Numbered from the stretch's first letter, positions 39,947-50,599 are shown. The stretch: DNA of 64,000 bases from Xanthomonas translucens pv. cerealis (GCF_006838285.1 NZ_CP038228.1:1240001-1304000); one strand, 5' to 3'. Numbers and translations: made by a program. Notes: generated by a model not told the origin, from the sequence alone.

Positions 39947-41185
39947 TCAGTCCTGCGCGTCGTCATCCTCGTCGCCGTGCTCGGCCGCGTCCAGCGGCTG
40001 GTAGAAGCCTGCCTCGACCAGCTGCAGCAGGGTGTCGCGGCCGGCGACGGACAGCGCGGCGTAGTCGCTGCCACCGAGGTGCTCGGCCGCGGCCAGGCGC
40101 CGCGCGTCCTTGATCGGCAGGGCGAATTCCAGGCCGCTGCAGAACAGGGTGGCGCCGCGCGTGGCCCGGCGCCAGGCCAGCCGCGCCCAAGGGTGGCGTT
40201 GCAGGACCAGTCCCTGTTGCAGCGCCGCGGCCACTTCCTGCGGCGCCGGCGGGTTGGTCGGCGGCAGGATCTCGCCGGCGGCACGGTAGGTGGTGATGAA
40301 GCGGCCGAACCAGGCGCCGAGGCGGTCGGTATCGTTCATGCGCAGTGCGTTCAGCGCCTCGACCACGCGGCCCATCGCCGCCGCGTCGATCTCGTACGGA
40401 TCGGCCGGAACCTGCAGGTCCTCGTCGTGGTAGCGCAGCGTCTCGTCGGCGCCGTCGATCAGGGTGTCCAGGTAGTCGCCGATCAGTTCGGCCGAGGACG
40501 GCGCGCGCGTGCCCACCGAGAAGGTCAGGCAGGCATCTTCGGCGACGCCATGGTGCGGCACCAGCGGCGGCAGGTACAGCATGTCGCCGGGGCCGAGCAC
40601 CCACTCGTGGCTGGGGCTGAAACTGCGCAACAGCTTCAGTTCGACATCCTCGCGGAAGTCGGTGGGCGGCGCTTTGCGGCCCATCGACGCGCTGGCATCG
40701 ATCTGCCAGCGGCGCTGGCCGTGCGCCTGCAGCAGGAACACGTCGTAGTGGTCCACGTGCGCACCGACCGAGCCGCCCGGCGCGGCGAAGCTGACCATCA
40801 CGTCGTCCACGCGCCAGCGCGGCAGGAAGCGGAACTGCTCGAGCAGGGCGCGGATGTCCGGGTCCCATTTGTCCACGTCCTGCACCAACAGGGTCCAGTC
40901 ATGGTCGGGCATGCCGGGGAATTCGCTTTCCTGGAACGGGCCGCTGCGCACACTCCAGCGGTCATTGCCGCGGTCGTGCACGATCAGCCGCGACAGCGCG
41001 GCCTCTTCGCAGGCCAGGCCGGCCAGATCGCCCGGCTCGATCGGCGAGACGAAGCCGGGGAAGGCGTTGCGGATCAGTAGCGGGCGCTTGTGCCAGTAGT
41101 CGCGCAGGAAGCGCGCGGCGGGCATGCCCAGCGGCTGTTGCCGGGTGGCGTCGATTTCGATGGGGAACGGGGTGGATTTCTTCAT
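39947..41185 (-). CDS. roxA: JmjC/cupin ribosomal protein hydroxylase (RoxA/YcfD type)
   Basis: Fe(II)/2-oxoglutarate oxygenase of 412 residues, begun at MKKSTPFPIEIDATRQQPLG (ATG at 41185). The metal site is H143-V-D145 (GAHVDHYDVF) with a distal histidine at 211 or 212 (LVPHHGVAED). The N-terminal FLRDYWHKRPLLIRNAFPGF is typical of the ribosomal oxygenase group; E. coli YcfD hydroxylates an arginine of ribosomal protein uL16. It overlaps nothing but precedes the GNAT gene by 10 bp. It is separated from purB by 160 bp. Confidence 0.9.
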   Translation of the reverse strand: MKKSTPFPIEIDATRQQPLGMPAARFLRDYWHKRPLLIRNAFPGFVSPIEPGDLAGLACEEAALSRLIVHDRGNDRWSVRSGPFQESEFPGMPDHDWTLLVQDVDKWDPDIRALLEQFRFLPRWRVDDVMVSFAAPGGSVGAHVDHYDVFLLQAHGQRRWQIDASASMGRKAPPTDFREDVELKLLRSFSPSHEWVLGPGDMLYLPPLVPHHGVAEDACLTFSVGTRAPSSAELIGDYLDTLIDGADETLRYHDEDLQVPADPYEIDAAAMGRVVEALNALRMNDTDRLGAWFGRFITTYRAAGEILPPTNPPAPQEVAAALQQGLVLQRHPWARLAWRRATRGATLFCSGLEFALPIKDARRLAAAEHLGGSDYAALSVAGRDTLLQLVEAGFYQPLDAAEHGDEDDDAQD

Positions 41186-41345
41186 GGCGGGCGTCCGGCA
41201 GGGGCGAGGCCGACGACGGTGCCGGCGATGGCCGCCATTGTCGCCCAGCCCGCTGCGCGATGCGTTGTCGCTGCGCATGGCGGCGGCTGCGCTAGTGTGC
41301 TTGCGCTGGCGCGCGGCCGTCGCGCTGTCGACCGACGCGTCTGGC

Positions 41346-42749
<1,404 letters not shown>

Positions 42750-42941
42750 CTAGCTGGCCGCGCACCGGCTATGCCGTGCCGGTGGCGGCCGGACATCGGC
42801 GTGGAGCGGCGCGGGTGGGCACGTCGAGGTGACCGCCGCGTCGAAGCCCTGTTCCTCCGCGGCCATGGGCGCGCTGGCGCTGGATCAATGCGTGTTGCTA
42901 CAATCCGAGGATGTAATCGTTTTCAACAAGGACGTACTCGC

Positions 42942-43922
42942 ATGACTTCCCGCTTCTGCCTGGCTGCGCTGGCCGCAGCTGTCTGCGTTTTCCTGGTCGC
43001 CTGCGGCGGCAAGCCGTCGGCCACTGCGGCCGACGGCAAGGCGCCTGCCGAGCACGCGGCGAGCGCTGCGCACGAAGCGCTGACCAGCAAGCTCAACGCG
43101 TATATCGAGTGCTTCAACAAGGTCGATGCGGACATCCATCGCGGCGCCCAGTCCTATGTCGGCTGGATGAAGGACCCTGCCGCCGGCCCGACCGGCAAGG
43201 AAACCAGCGTCTACGGACCTGCCAAGATCGACCAGTACGACATGAAGGTCTGCGATGCGCCGATGCTACAGGCGGCCGCCGCCAGACCACTGCTGCCTGC
43301 CCTGGATGCGGCCGCGAAGCGTTACCTGACTGCGCTGAAGACGTTGCAGCCGCTCGGCAACCAGACACGCGATTACTACGAGCGCGAGGACTATCAGGAC
43401 GACGGGTTCGCCAAGGGCAAGCAGCTGCATGCGCCGCTGATGGCCGCCTTGTCCGAGTTCGCCGAGGCGAGCCATGCGTTCAGCGCCGAACTGGATGCGC
43501 AGAACGATGCCGCCCAGCGCGAACAGCTGAAAGCGATGGAGCAGGCCGAAGGCCGCACCCGCGACTTCTACCGGCTGTCGATGATGCTCGAGGCCAAGGA
43601 CATCGTGGCCCTGCTGCAGGAGGACGCGTTCGATACGGCCAAGGCCACCGCCTTGCTCGACCGCTTCAACACGCTGTCCGACGAGGCCCGCGCCAAGGTC
43701 GCCGAGCAGGAACCGGGCAAGCTGGACTGGAACGGTTTCGAAACCGCCGCGGAGAACTTCCGCAAGCAAGGCAAGGCGCGGATCAAGCGGGTCGTCGAAA
43801 AGACCCCGTACAGCCGCATCGAACAGGGCTGGCTGGACAGCCCGACGCTGGCGCCGGAAGGTTCGCCGGGACGGCTGCTGAAGACCTACAACGACCTGGT
43901 CTTCCAGAGCAACCGCCAGTAA
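42942..43922 (+). CDS. DUF3829 (YiiG-like) lipoprotein
   Basis: The ATG at 42942 has AAGGA about 10 nt upstream and gives 326 residues. The lipoprotein signal is MTSRFCLAALAAAVCVFLVAC. The mature protein is helical, with LTSKLNAYIECFNKVDADIHRG, RYLTALKTLQPLGNQTRDYYE and the family-like YYEREDYQDDGFAKGKQLHAPLM, as in DUF3829 lipoproteins such as E. coli YiiG. Function is not established. The gene is monocistronic. The 228 bp before it, toward purB, show nothing distinct. Confidence 0.85.
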   Translation: MTSRFCLAALAAAVCVFLVACGGKPSATAADGKAPAEHAASAAHEALTSKLNAYIECFNKVDADIHRGAQSYVGWMKDPAAGPTGKETSVYGPAKIDQYDMKVCDAPMLQAAAARPLLPALDAAAKRYLTALKTLQPLGNQTRDYYEREDYQDDGFAKGKQLHAPLMAALSEFAEASHAFSAELDAQNDAAQREQLKAMEQAEGRTRDFYRLSMMLEAKDIVALLQEDAFDTAKATALLDRFNTLSDEARAKVAEQEPGKLDWNGFETAAENFRKQGKARIKRVVEKTPYSRIEQGWLDSPTLAPEGSPGRLLKTYNDLVFQSNRQ

Positions 43923-44371
43923 CCGCAGATCGCGGTGGCCGGCAATGCAGCCGCCGCTGCGCCTGGATCGGAGCCCGGCCGCGCGACGTTGCCGGACTCT
44001 CCAGGACATTGGCGCCGCCGCCTGCCGATTGCCAGCCTCGGTCCGGTCGCATCCGCGCCAGGCGCGCATTGGCGCGCTGACCAATGCGTGGCCGTCACCT
44101 CCTCCGCGCGGGCGCTTCACGACGCCGGTATCGGCGAGGCATGCGTGCCGGCAGCGGCATGGCGGGGGTGATGGGGTCCGTCCGCATCGCCGTGCAGCCG
44201 CGGCGCCGCCTCTCCAGGCGTTGCTAACAACTGCTGGCGCACACTGCTGACGCCGGGCACTGTGCCGCGGATAATGTCTACGCCAGCCGCAGCTCCGCCA
44301 GCCTGCCTTCCCGGACGTCCCTTGCGACAGTGCCGGGTGGATTCCTCTTATGCAGATGTGGAGAGTGCGCA
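43923..44371. other. 449-bp intergenic region, nothing recognised
   Basis: The stretch between the DUF3829 gene and fumC is GC-rich. Short overlapping open frames occur but none has a ribosome-binding site or family pattern. It presumably holds the fumC promoter; no terminator-like hairpin with a T run was found. Confidence 0.5.
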
Positions 44372-45784
44372 ATGAGCGACAAATTCAGGGTCGAGCACGA
44401 CAGCATGGGCGAGTTGCAGGTGCCGGCCGAGGCGCTGTGGGGCGCGCAGACCCAGCGTGCGGTGCAGAATTTCCCGGTGTCCGGGCAGCCGATGCCGCGC
44501 GGCTTCATCCGCGCGCTGGGCTTGATCAAGGCCGCCGCGGCCGGGGTCAACGCCGACCTGGACCTGCTGCCCAAGGCCGTGGCCAAGGTGGTGCAGGCGG
44601 CCGCGCTGGAGGTGGCCGACGGCAAGCACGACGCACACTTCCCGATCGACATCTACCAGACCGGCTCGGGCACCTCGTCCAACATGAATGCCAACGAGGT
44701 CATCGCCACGCTGGCCTCGCGCGCGGGCAAACCGGGCGCGCCGGCGGTGCATCCGAACGACCACGTCAACCTGGGCCAGAGTTCCAACGATGTGGTACCG
44801 ACCGCGATCCGCGTCTCCGCCCAGCTGGCCACGCAGGAACAGCTGCTGCCGGCGTTGAAGCACCTGCGCAAGGTCATCGACAAGCGCGCCAGGCAACTGG
44901 ACAAGGTGGTCAAGACCGGGCGCACGCACCTGATGGATGCGATGCCGCTCACCTTCGGTCAGGAATTCGGGGCGTGGTCGGCGCAATTGTCCTCGGCGCA
45001 GAAGCGGCTGCAGGACAGCCTCACGCGTCTGCGCCGGCTGCCGTTGGGCGGCACCGCGATCGGCACCGGGATCAACGCCGATCCGCGCTTCGGCGGCAAG
45101 GTGGCCAAGGCCCTGTCCGCGCTGACCGGCAGCAAGTTCGACAGCGCCGACAACAAGTTCGAAGGCCTGGCCGCGCAGGACGATGCGGTGGAACTGTCCG
45201 GCCAGCTCAATGCGCTGGCGGTGGCGCTGATCAAGATCGCCAACGACCTGCGCTGGATGAACGCCGGGCCGCTGGCCGGCCTCGGCGAGATCGAATTGCC
45301 GGCCTTGCAGCCGGGCAGCTCGATCATGCCCGGCAAGGTCAATCCGGTCATTCCCGAGGCCACGGTGATGGTCTGCGCGCAGGTCATCGGCCACCACACC
45401 GCGATCACCGTGGCCGGGCAGACCGGCAACTTCCAGTTGAACGTGGCGCTGCCGCTGATCGCGGCCAACCTGCTGGATTCGATCAACCTGCTGGCCAACG
45501 TGTCGCGGCTGCTGGCCGATGCGGCGATCGCCGGGCTGAAGGTGCGCGAGGATCGGGTCCGCGAGACGCTGGACCGCAATCCGATCCTGGTCACCGCGCT
45601 GAATCCGATCATCGGCTACGAAAAAGCGGCGGCGATCGCCAAGCGCGCCTACAAGGAGAATCGCCCTGTGCTGGAGATCGCGCTGGAGGACAGCGGCGTG
45701 GGCGAGGCCGAGCTACGCAAGCTGCTCGACCCGGCGGCGCTGACCAAGGGCGGCATCCACGCCGGCGCGGGTGGCGGCGGTTGA
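44372..45784 (+). CDS. fumC: Class II fumarate hydratase
   Basis: Fumarase of 470 residues, begun at MSDKFRVEHDSMGELQVPAEALWGAQTQRAV read in two parts (the start at 44372). The signature GSSIMPGKVNPVIPE lies at about 314-328, and the active-site segments TGSGTSSNMNANEV and GRTHLMDAMPLTFGQEF are intact. It converts fumarate to malate in the TCA cycle and is iron-independent. It is a single gene. An overlapping frame beginning at 44350 is only a shadow. Confidence 0.96.
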   Translation: MSDKFRVEHDSMGELQVPAEALWGAQTQRAVQNFPVSGQPMPRGFIRALGLIKAAAAGVNADLDLLPKAVAKVVQAAALEVADGKHDAHFPIDIYQTGSGTSSNMNANEVIATLASRAGKPGAPAVHPNDHVNLGQSSNDVVPTAIRVSAQLATQEQLLPALKHLRKVIDKRARQLDKVVKTGRTHLMDAMPLTFGQEFGAWSAQLSSAQKRLQDSLTRLRRLPLGGTAIGTGINADPRFGGKVAKALSALTGSKFDSADNKFEGLAAQDDAVELSGQLNALAVALIKIANDLRWMNAGPLAGLGEIELPALQPGSSIMPGKVNPVIPEATVMVCAQVIGHHTAITVAGQTGNFQLNVALPLIAANLLDSINLLANVSRLLADAAIAGLKVREDRVRETLDRNPILVTALNPIIGYEKAAAIAKRAYKENRPVLEIALEDSGVGEAELRKLLDPAALTKGGIHAGAGGGG

Positions 45785-46124
45785 GGCGTGGTGCCCGCAT
45801 GGTGCGGCCGATGCCGTGGCATGCGGAGCTGGCGTGTCGCGTTTGCGAACGAATCCGGCGAGCTGGAGATGCCGACGCTGAAGCGCGAATTCATCCGCTG
45901 GGATGTTGCAGTGAAGGTCCGGGTGCCTCGGACGCAGTCTCGTCGGAAAGTCCCACGGCTCCGTCGGTCGCCGCTGAAGCCGCTCTACAGGCAAACCCGC
46001 AATGGAATGTCTAGGTGCACTGTAGGAGGGGCTTCAGCCCCGACAGGATCCGACCTCGCGGCATCCATCCCCCCAACGATGGCACGTACCGGCTTCTCGT
46101 CTCTGCAGGAGCAGAGGACGTGCC
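45785..46124. repeat. Intergenic region with one REP hairpin
   Basis: GTAGGAGGGGCTTCAGCCCC (46022-46041) followed by GAC is a REP-like unit with stem GGGGCT-TC-AGCCCC. It is nearly identical to the unit at 14503-14526. The rest of the 340 bp between the converging fumC and lipoprotein genes shows no gene. Confidence 0.75.
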
Positions 46125-46565
46125 TCAGCGCCGCTCCGCCTGCAGGTTGCCGAAGCTTTCCTGGTAGGGCTGCAGCGACGGGATATCGTGCAGCACCGCG
46201 CTCTGCAGTGCGCTGATCTCCGGCGTGGTGGCAAAGCCGACCGAGCGCATGTTCGGATCAGGTACGGCGGTTTCCAGGGTGCGCTGGCGCTGCATCTGCA
46301 ATTGCATGAACAGCTGTTGCAGCTGGGTGCGCTGCGCCTGCGGCAGCGGCAGTTCGATGTCGTCGATGCGCAGGCTGCCGTCGGGGCCGATCGAGGCGTT
46401 GGCGGCCGGGGCGCGGCGCAGCATCACGCTCATGCTGTCCACCGACACGCGCGGCTTGCCGCGTTCGGCGCGCGAGGACGAGGCGGCGCCGTCGCGCGCG
46501 CCGCACGCCGCCAGCAGCAGGCACAGCGCGATCAGGGAAAACCAGGCGACTAGCGTCTTCTTCAT
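46125..46565 (-). CDS. Small lipoprotein at the end of the YtrA operon
   Basis: The 146-residue lipoprotein has signal MKKTLVAWFSLIALCLLLAAC. The mature part includes a segment GSLRIDDIELPLPQAQRTQLQQLF that echoes the DUF2884 protein next door (GDLLIDGKQIALGAEQRALLVAY), so the two may be related. A Gln-rich helix follows. It lies 53 bp after the DUF2884 gene and is the last gene of the operon. Function is unknown. Confidence 0.75.
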   Translation of the reverse strand: MKKTLVAWFSLIALCLLLAACGARDGAASSSRAERGKPRVSVDSMSVMLRRAPAANASIGPDGSLRIDDIELPLPQAQRTQLQQLFMQLQMQRQRTLETAVPDPNMRSVGFATTPEISALQSAVLHDIPSLQPYQESFGNLQAERR

Positions 46566-46618
46566 CGATCGATTCGGAGCAGGAGGGTCCCGGCCATTTT
46601 AGGCCGGGACCGGCGCAA

Positions 46619-47179
46619 TTACTTGGCAGATTTGTCGCAGTCGCTGATGTCGCTGGCATCGAGGCTGGCATAGGGACGGAATGCCGGCAGCTGCTGCGCC
46701 AGCGTGTCCTGCGCCTGGCGCAGCGTCGCCACCTGCGCGCAGATCTTCAGCGCTTCCTGCTTGAGCTTCTCGGCCTGCGCCTCGATGTGCTCGCCGACAT
46801 GGTCGGTGTTGCCGCTGATGACCCCGGCCAGCGCGTCGCCGGCCGCTTTCACGCCCAGCGCGGCGCCTTGCTTGCCGACCTCCAGGCCCTGCATGCCGAC
46901 TGCGCCGAGCTGCGCGCGGTAGGCCACCAGCAAGGCGCGCTGCTCGGCGCCGAGCGCGATCTGTTTGCCGTCGATCAGCAGGTCGCCGCTCCGGGTGATG
47001 GTCGCCGGTGGCTGGCCGGAGACCTTCAGGGTGATGTCGCCGTTGTCGAAGCTCAGGCTGCGCGTGCTGGGCGTGTTGCTGCTGGTCCGTTCGGACTGCG
47101 GCGTCGAGGGCTGGCAGGCGGCCAGGGCCAATAGCGCGATCAGGGCGATGCCGGCCGACGGCAGGGAACGATGCTGCAT
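46619..47179 (-). CDS. DUF2884 (YggN-like) lipoprotein
   Basis: The start at 47179 (MQHRSLPSAGIALIALLALAAC) gives a lipoprotein of 186 residues. SLSFDNGDITLKVSGQPPATITRSGDLLIDGKQIAL and HVGEHIEAQAEKLKQEALKIC resemble the DUF2884/YggN family, based on memory. It follows the DUF4097 gene by 38 bp. It is probably a periplasm-facing part of the envelope module built by this operon. The molecular role is unknown. Confidence 0.75.
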   Translation of the reverse strand: MQHRSLPSAGIALIALLALAACQPSTPQSERTSSNTPSTRSLSFDNGDITLKVSGQPPATITRSGDLLIDGKQIALGAEQRALLVAYRAQLGAVGMQGLEVGKQGAALGVKAAGDALAGVISGNTDHVGEHIEAQAEKLKQEALKICAQVATLRQAQDTLAQQLPAFRPYASLDASDISDCDKSAK

Positions 47180-47217
47180 GGGTATGTTCTCGATCGAAGC
47201 GAAGGGAGCGCCGCGGA

Positions 47218-48045
47218 TCAGCGCCGCTTGGGCACGTTGACGCTGCCGCGCACGCCGCTGTGGTGGATGTCGCCGCTGCCGATCCGCTCCACGCTGAGAT
47301 TGCCGCCGACGCCGCTGACTTCCAGGTCGCCTGAACCGATCGATTGCAGCGCCACGCTGCCGCTCACGTCGCGCAGCTGTGCATCGCCGGAGCCGATGCT
47401 GCCGATCTGCACCGCACCGCGCACGCCGTGCACGGTCAGGTCGCCGGAGCCGACCGTGCCGATCTTGACGTCGCCGCCGACCTGGCTCGCCTTGACGTCG
47501 CCCGAGCCCAGCGTCGGTAGGCTGAGGCTGCCGATGTCGCGCAGCTCGATGTCGCCCGATCCCACTGTGGCGCTGACCACGCCGCGCACACCGTGCGCAT
47601 GCAGATCGCCGGAGCCGACGCTGGCGTCGAGCGCCGCCACGCCGCCGATGTCGGCATCGCCGGAGCCCAGCCGCAACTGCACGGGCAGGGAACTCGGCAC
47701 GCTGCCGGCCAGGTCCAGGTAGGCGTAGCGGGTGCCCGAGCTGATGCCGTGGATCTTGCCGTCGTGCTGCAGGGTCACGATCAGCGTGTCGCCTTCGCGG
47801 CGCTGGCGCACGGTCAGCTCCTTGAGCATGTCCGCATCGGAGGCGCAGGCGCGGCCGCGCAGCTCGAACGCGGCGGCGCTGGCGCCGGTCAGCTTGAGGT
47901 TGTTCTGCTGCGCGTCGAAGATCACATTCTTGGCGCCTGTCAGGTCCAGTTTCAGGTTGCGCGGCTCGGAATGCCTGCATTCGTCGGCCAGGGCCAGGGC
48001 CGGGACCAGCAGCAGCGCGGACAGCAGCAAGGTCTTGCGCATCAT
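47218..48045 (-). CDS. DUF4097-type beta-helix protein with GSGD repeats
   Basis: The start at 48045 (MMRKTLLLSALLLVPALALA) has GGAG 8 nt upstream and gives 275 residues with a cleavable signal peptide. After residue about 125 a motif beginning GSGD repeats eight times at 17-19 residue spacing (GSGDADIGGVAAL, GSGDLHAHGVRG, GSGDIELRDIGS and so on). This is the single-turn repeat of a beta-helix or beta-roll, as in DUF4097/DUF2807 putative adhesin-like proteins. It is likely periplasmic or on the cell surface. It lies in the ABC transporter operon downstream of the permease by 50 bp. Confidence 0.85.
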   Translation of the reverse strand: MMRKTLLLSALLLVPALALADECRHSEPRNLKLDLTGAKNVIFDAQQNNLKLTGASAAAFELRGRACASDADMLKELTVRQRREGDTLIVTLQHDGKIHGISSGTRYAYLDLAGSVPSSLPVQLRLGSGDADIGGVAALDASVGSGDLHAHGVRGVVSATVGSGDIELRDIGSLSLPTLGSGDVKASQVGGDVKIGTVGSGDLTVHGVRGAVQIGSIGSGDAQLRDVSGSVALQSIGSGDLEVSGVGGNLSVERIGSGDIHHSGVRGSVNVPKRR

Positions 48046-48095
48046 CGTGAACTCCATAGGCAAAGAGGGAATCGGGAAACGGAAAACGGTGCGGA

Positions 48096-49076
48096 TCAGG
48101 CTTCGTCGCGCCAGCGGCGCAGATAGATCGCCGCGACGATGAAGGCCACTCCGATCGCCGCGCCGATCCAGATGTCGGTGCTCTGGAAGATGCGCCAGGC
48201 ATCGCTGAGTTGGATCGCGTTGGCCAGGTCCTGGGCGCCATCGATCTGCACCGGCGGCGCGCTTTCGCTGAGCACCGGCAGCCAGGTGCCGGGCAGCACG
48301 CTCAGCAGGCCGCGGTAGACCACCGTGTACCAGATCGCGTTGTGGTTCACGTGCAGCATCGGCAGGATGCCCATCATGCTCGCCATCACGCAGCCCAGGA
48401 CCGGGATCAGCACCGCCCACAGGAATGGCTTGGTGCGCGCCCAGGCCGAGCAGAACATCAGCCAGCCGATGGTCGGCAGCGACCACATCACGTAGATCGG
48501 CAGGTTGGACAGCACCGCGCCGATGATGCGCAGCGGATGCGAGTGGGTGAACACCGCGCTGCTCTGGCTGATGCCGTTGACCGACAGGGTCAGCGCGGTG
48601 ACCAGCCACAGGCAGATGCCGATCAGCAGGCCGATCCCGATCGCCACGATCGGCGCCAGCAGCAGCGCCCAGGCGGCCTTGGACAGCACCGTGTTCAGAT
48701 CCGACAGCGGCAGCGATTTCCAGAACAGCACGCTGCGGTCGCGGCGGTCGTCGTACAGCGAGCCCAGTGCGTAGAAGAACACCACGAACCCCAGCACGAC
48801 GCAGGCCAGGACCACGCCGGCCAGCATGGTGCCGTCGCCGACCGCGCCGATGATCTCGTTCAGCTTCTCCGGTCCGCCATCGATGTTGAAGCCGTTGCTG
48901 CCGTCGCCGCGGCCGGCCACGGTGCCGATCAGCGCGAGCAGCGTGTACAGCACGGTGATCACGCTGCCGGCGATGACCGGTGCCCACAGGAAGCCGCCGC
49001 GGTGTTCCCAGTATTCGCGCTTGAGCAGCCACTTGAAGCTGGTCAGCGCGGAAATCTGCTTGGCAGGTGCGTTCAT
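48096..49076 (-). CDS. ABC transporter permease
   Basis: The 326-residue membrane protein has about six or seven hydrophobic segments (first near 30-55, last near 297-316). It begins MNAPAKQISALTSFKWLLKREYWEHRGGF, the usual cytoplasmic start of ABC-2-like permeases, and a periplasmic loop holds GDGSNGFNIDGGPEKL. Its start overlaps the end of the ATPase gene by 4 bp (ATGA), so the two are coupled partners. Family members in YtrA-type operons export unknown substrates or act in envelope stress. Confidence 0.88.
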   Translation of the reverse strand: MNAPAKQISALTSFKWLLKREYWEHRGGFLWAPVIAGSVITVLYTLLALIGTVAGRGDGSNGFNIDGGPEKLNEIIGAVGDGTMLAGVVLACVVLGFVVFFYALGSLYDDRRDRSVLFWKSLPLSDLNTVLSKAAWALLLAPIVAIGIGLLIGICLWLVTALTLSVNGISQSSAVFTHSHPLRIIGAVLSNLPIYVMWSLPTIGWLMFCSAWARTKPFLWAVLIPVLGCVMASMMGILPMLHVNHNAIWYTVVYRGLLSVLPGTWLPVLSESAPPVQIDGAQDLANAIQLSDAWRIFQSTDIWIGAAIGVAFIVAAIYLRRWRDEA

Positions 49077-49954
49077 GCGTAGGTCCCCTTCATGATGGCA
49101 ACGAACAGGTCGGCCAGGCCGGGAGTGCGGGTTTCGCCGAGCGCGGCCAATTGCGCCTGCGGCACGCCGTCGTACAGGAACACGGTCTTGCCGAACGGCA
49201 GGCCACGTTCGTCGATCGGCTGCAGCGCGCGGGCCGCGTCGACGCATTCGGCCGGCACCAGCAGTTCGGTGTAGCGCGTGGCCATGTGCTCCATGTCGGC
49301 GCTGAGCACGATGCGGCCGTCGCGGATAAACAGCACGTCGGTGAGGATGTGCTCGATCTCCTCGACCTGGTGGGTAGTGATGATGATGGTCTTCTGTTCG
49401 TCGAAGTAGTCTTCCAGCAGGCGCTGGTAGAACTCCTTGCGGTACAGGATGTCCAGGCCCAGGGTGGGTTCGTCGAGCACCAGCAGGCGCGCGTCGATGG
49501 CCATCACCAGCGCCAGGTGCAGTTGCACGATCATGCCCTTGGACATCTCGCGCACGCGCAGCTTCGGCGTCAGCTTGGTGTTGGCCAGGAAGCGCTCGCA
49601 CTTGGCGCGGTCGAAGCGCGGATGCACCCCGGCGACGAAATCGATCGCCTCGCGTACCCGCATCCAGCGCGGCAGCACCGCCACATCGGCGATGAAGCAC
49701 ACGTCGTTCATCAGTGCGTTGCGCTGCTTGCGCGGGTCCATGCCCAGCACGCGCAGTTCGCCCTCGACTGCGGTCAGGCCGAGCACCGCTTTCAAAGCGG
49801 TGGTCTTGCCGGCGCCGTTGGGACCGATCAGGCCGACGATGCGGCCCGGCGCGATCGCGAAGGAGGTATCGGCCAGCGCCGGCTTGTAGTTGTAGGTCTT
49901 GCGCAGCGCGCGCGCGGAGACGACGGATTCGGATGCGGCGACAGCGGCAGTCAT
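49073..49954 (-). CDS. ABC transporter ATP-binding protein (YtrB type)
   Basis: ATPase of 293 residues. Walker A is GPNGAGKTT (44-52), the signature region reads REMSKGMIVQLHLALVMA (SKGM in place of LSGG, as in YtrB/CcmA-type proteins) and Walker B is LLVLDEPTLGLD. The H-loop is TTHQVEE. It overlaps the permease start and the GntR stop, each by 4 bp. It supplies energy to the permease encoded next. Confidence 0.93.
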   Translation of the reverse strand: MTAAVAASESVVSARALRKTYNYKPALADTSFAIAPGRIVGLIGPNGAGKTTALKAVLGLTAVEGELRVLGMDPRKQRNALMNDVCFIADVAVLPRWMRVREAIDFVAGVHPRFDRAKCERFLANTKLTPKLRVREMSKGMIVQLHLALVMAIDARLLVLDEPTLGLDILYRKEFYQRLLEDYFDEQKTIIITTHQVEEIEHILTDVLFIRDGRIVLSADMEHMATRYTELLVPAECVDAARALQPIDERGLPFGKTVFLYDGVPQAQLAALGETRTPGLADLFVAIMKGTYA

Positions 49955-50313
49955 GGTGTTTTCCCCGGTGGCAACAAGTCTTCCAATGTCAGGCCCAGGC
50001 GCTGGATCCGTTCCAGCACCAAAGGCCACTCTGTGTTGAGGAAGCGATTGCGTTCGCTGCCGCGCAGCTTCCTGGCCGCTTCCTCGGTCATGAACATGCC
50101 CAGCCCGCGGCGCTTCTCGACCAGGGCCTCGTCGGCCAGTTCCTGGTAGGCGCGCGACACGGTGATCGGGTTGAGCTGGTATTCGGCGGCGACCTGGCGC
50201 ACCGAGGGCAGTGCGTCGCCGGGCTTGATGATCCCGTCCAGCATCATCGCGATCACGCGATCCTTCAGCTGGCGGTAGATCGGAGCGCCATCGCTCCAGT
50301 GGATATCGTTCAT
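49951..50313 (-). CDS. GntR-family regulator, YtrA subfamily
   Basis: The 120-residue protein has the winged-helix PIYRQLKDRVIAMMLDGIIKPGDALPS and VRQVAAEYQLNPITVSRAYQELADEALVEKRRGLGMFM, followed by only a short helical tail, which defines the YtrA subfamily. It regulates the ABC operon in which it lies; such proteins normally repress their own operon and lift on envelope stress. A GGTG-N16-CACC palindrome stands upstream of the operon. It overlaps the ATPase gene by 4 bp. Confidence 0.92.
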   Translation of the reverse strand: MNDIHWSDGAPIYRQLKDRVIAMMLDGIIKPGDALPSVRQVAAEYQLNPITVSRAYQELADEALVEKRRGLGMFMTEEAARKLRGSERNRFLNTEWPLVLERIQRLGLTLEDLLPPGKTP

Positions 50314-50315
50314 GG

Positions 50316-50552
50316 TCAGCTCCGTGGGCGCAGCGTGTGCGCGAAGGAGAAATAGGGCATGGACAACGATGCACGCATCCGCCGTACCGGCGCGGGCGCG
50401 GCAGGAGGGGCGTGGCTGTCTTCCTGCGGCTCGCTGGCGCCATAATCGGGCGACCGTCCCTGGCTACCTTGGGCGCCGACCCAACTCACCGAGAACAGGG
50501 CGCCGACGATGACCATGGCCGGAAGGCCGCGTTGCATGCGTTGGAGGTTCAT
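50316..50552 (-). CDS. Small exported protein heading the YtrA operon
   Basis: The 78-residue product has a hydrophobic N-terminal segment (MNLQRMQRGLPAMVIVGALFSVSWVGAQG) that looks like a signal peptide, then a Pro/Ser/Arg-rich tail with no recognised fold. It ends 2 bp before the GntR gene. GGAGG lies just inside or next to the start region. It may be a real first cistron or a translated leader. Confidence 0.5.
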   Translation of the reverse strand: MNLQRMQRGLPAMVIVGALFSVSWVGAQGSQGRSPDYGASEPQEDSHAPPAAPAPVRRMRASLSMPYFSFAHTLRPRS

Positions 50553-50575
50553 CGTTTGCCCCGCCCTGGATGATT

Positions 50576-50599
50576 GGTGTTGTATTTAACTATAACACC
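50576..50599. promoter_or_regulatory. Palindromic operator GGTG-N16-CACC of the YtrA operon
   Basis: GGTGTTGTA (50576-50584), TTTAAC and TATAACACC (50591-50599) form an inverted repeat with one mismatch. It lies 24 bp upstream of the first gene and so overlaps its promoter. YtrA proteins bind palindromes of this layout; the binding by the regulator encoded here is inferred. Confidence 0.7.

Noticed and set aside
44350..46014. 554-codon frame overlapping fumC from an upstream ATG
   Set aside because: Arg/Gly/Ala-rich +1 shadow of fumC; fumC itself is complete and conserved.
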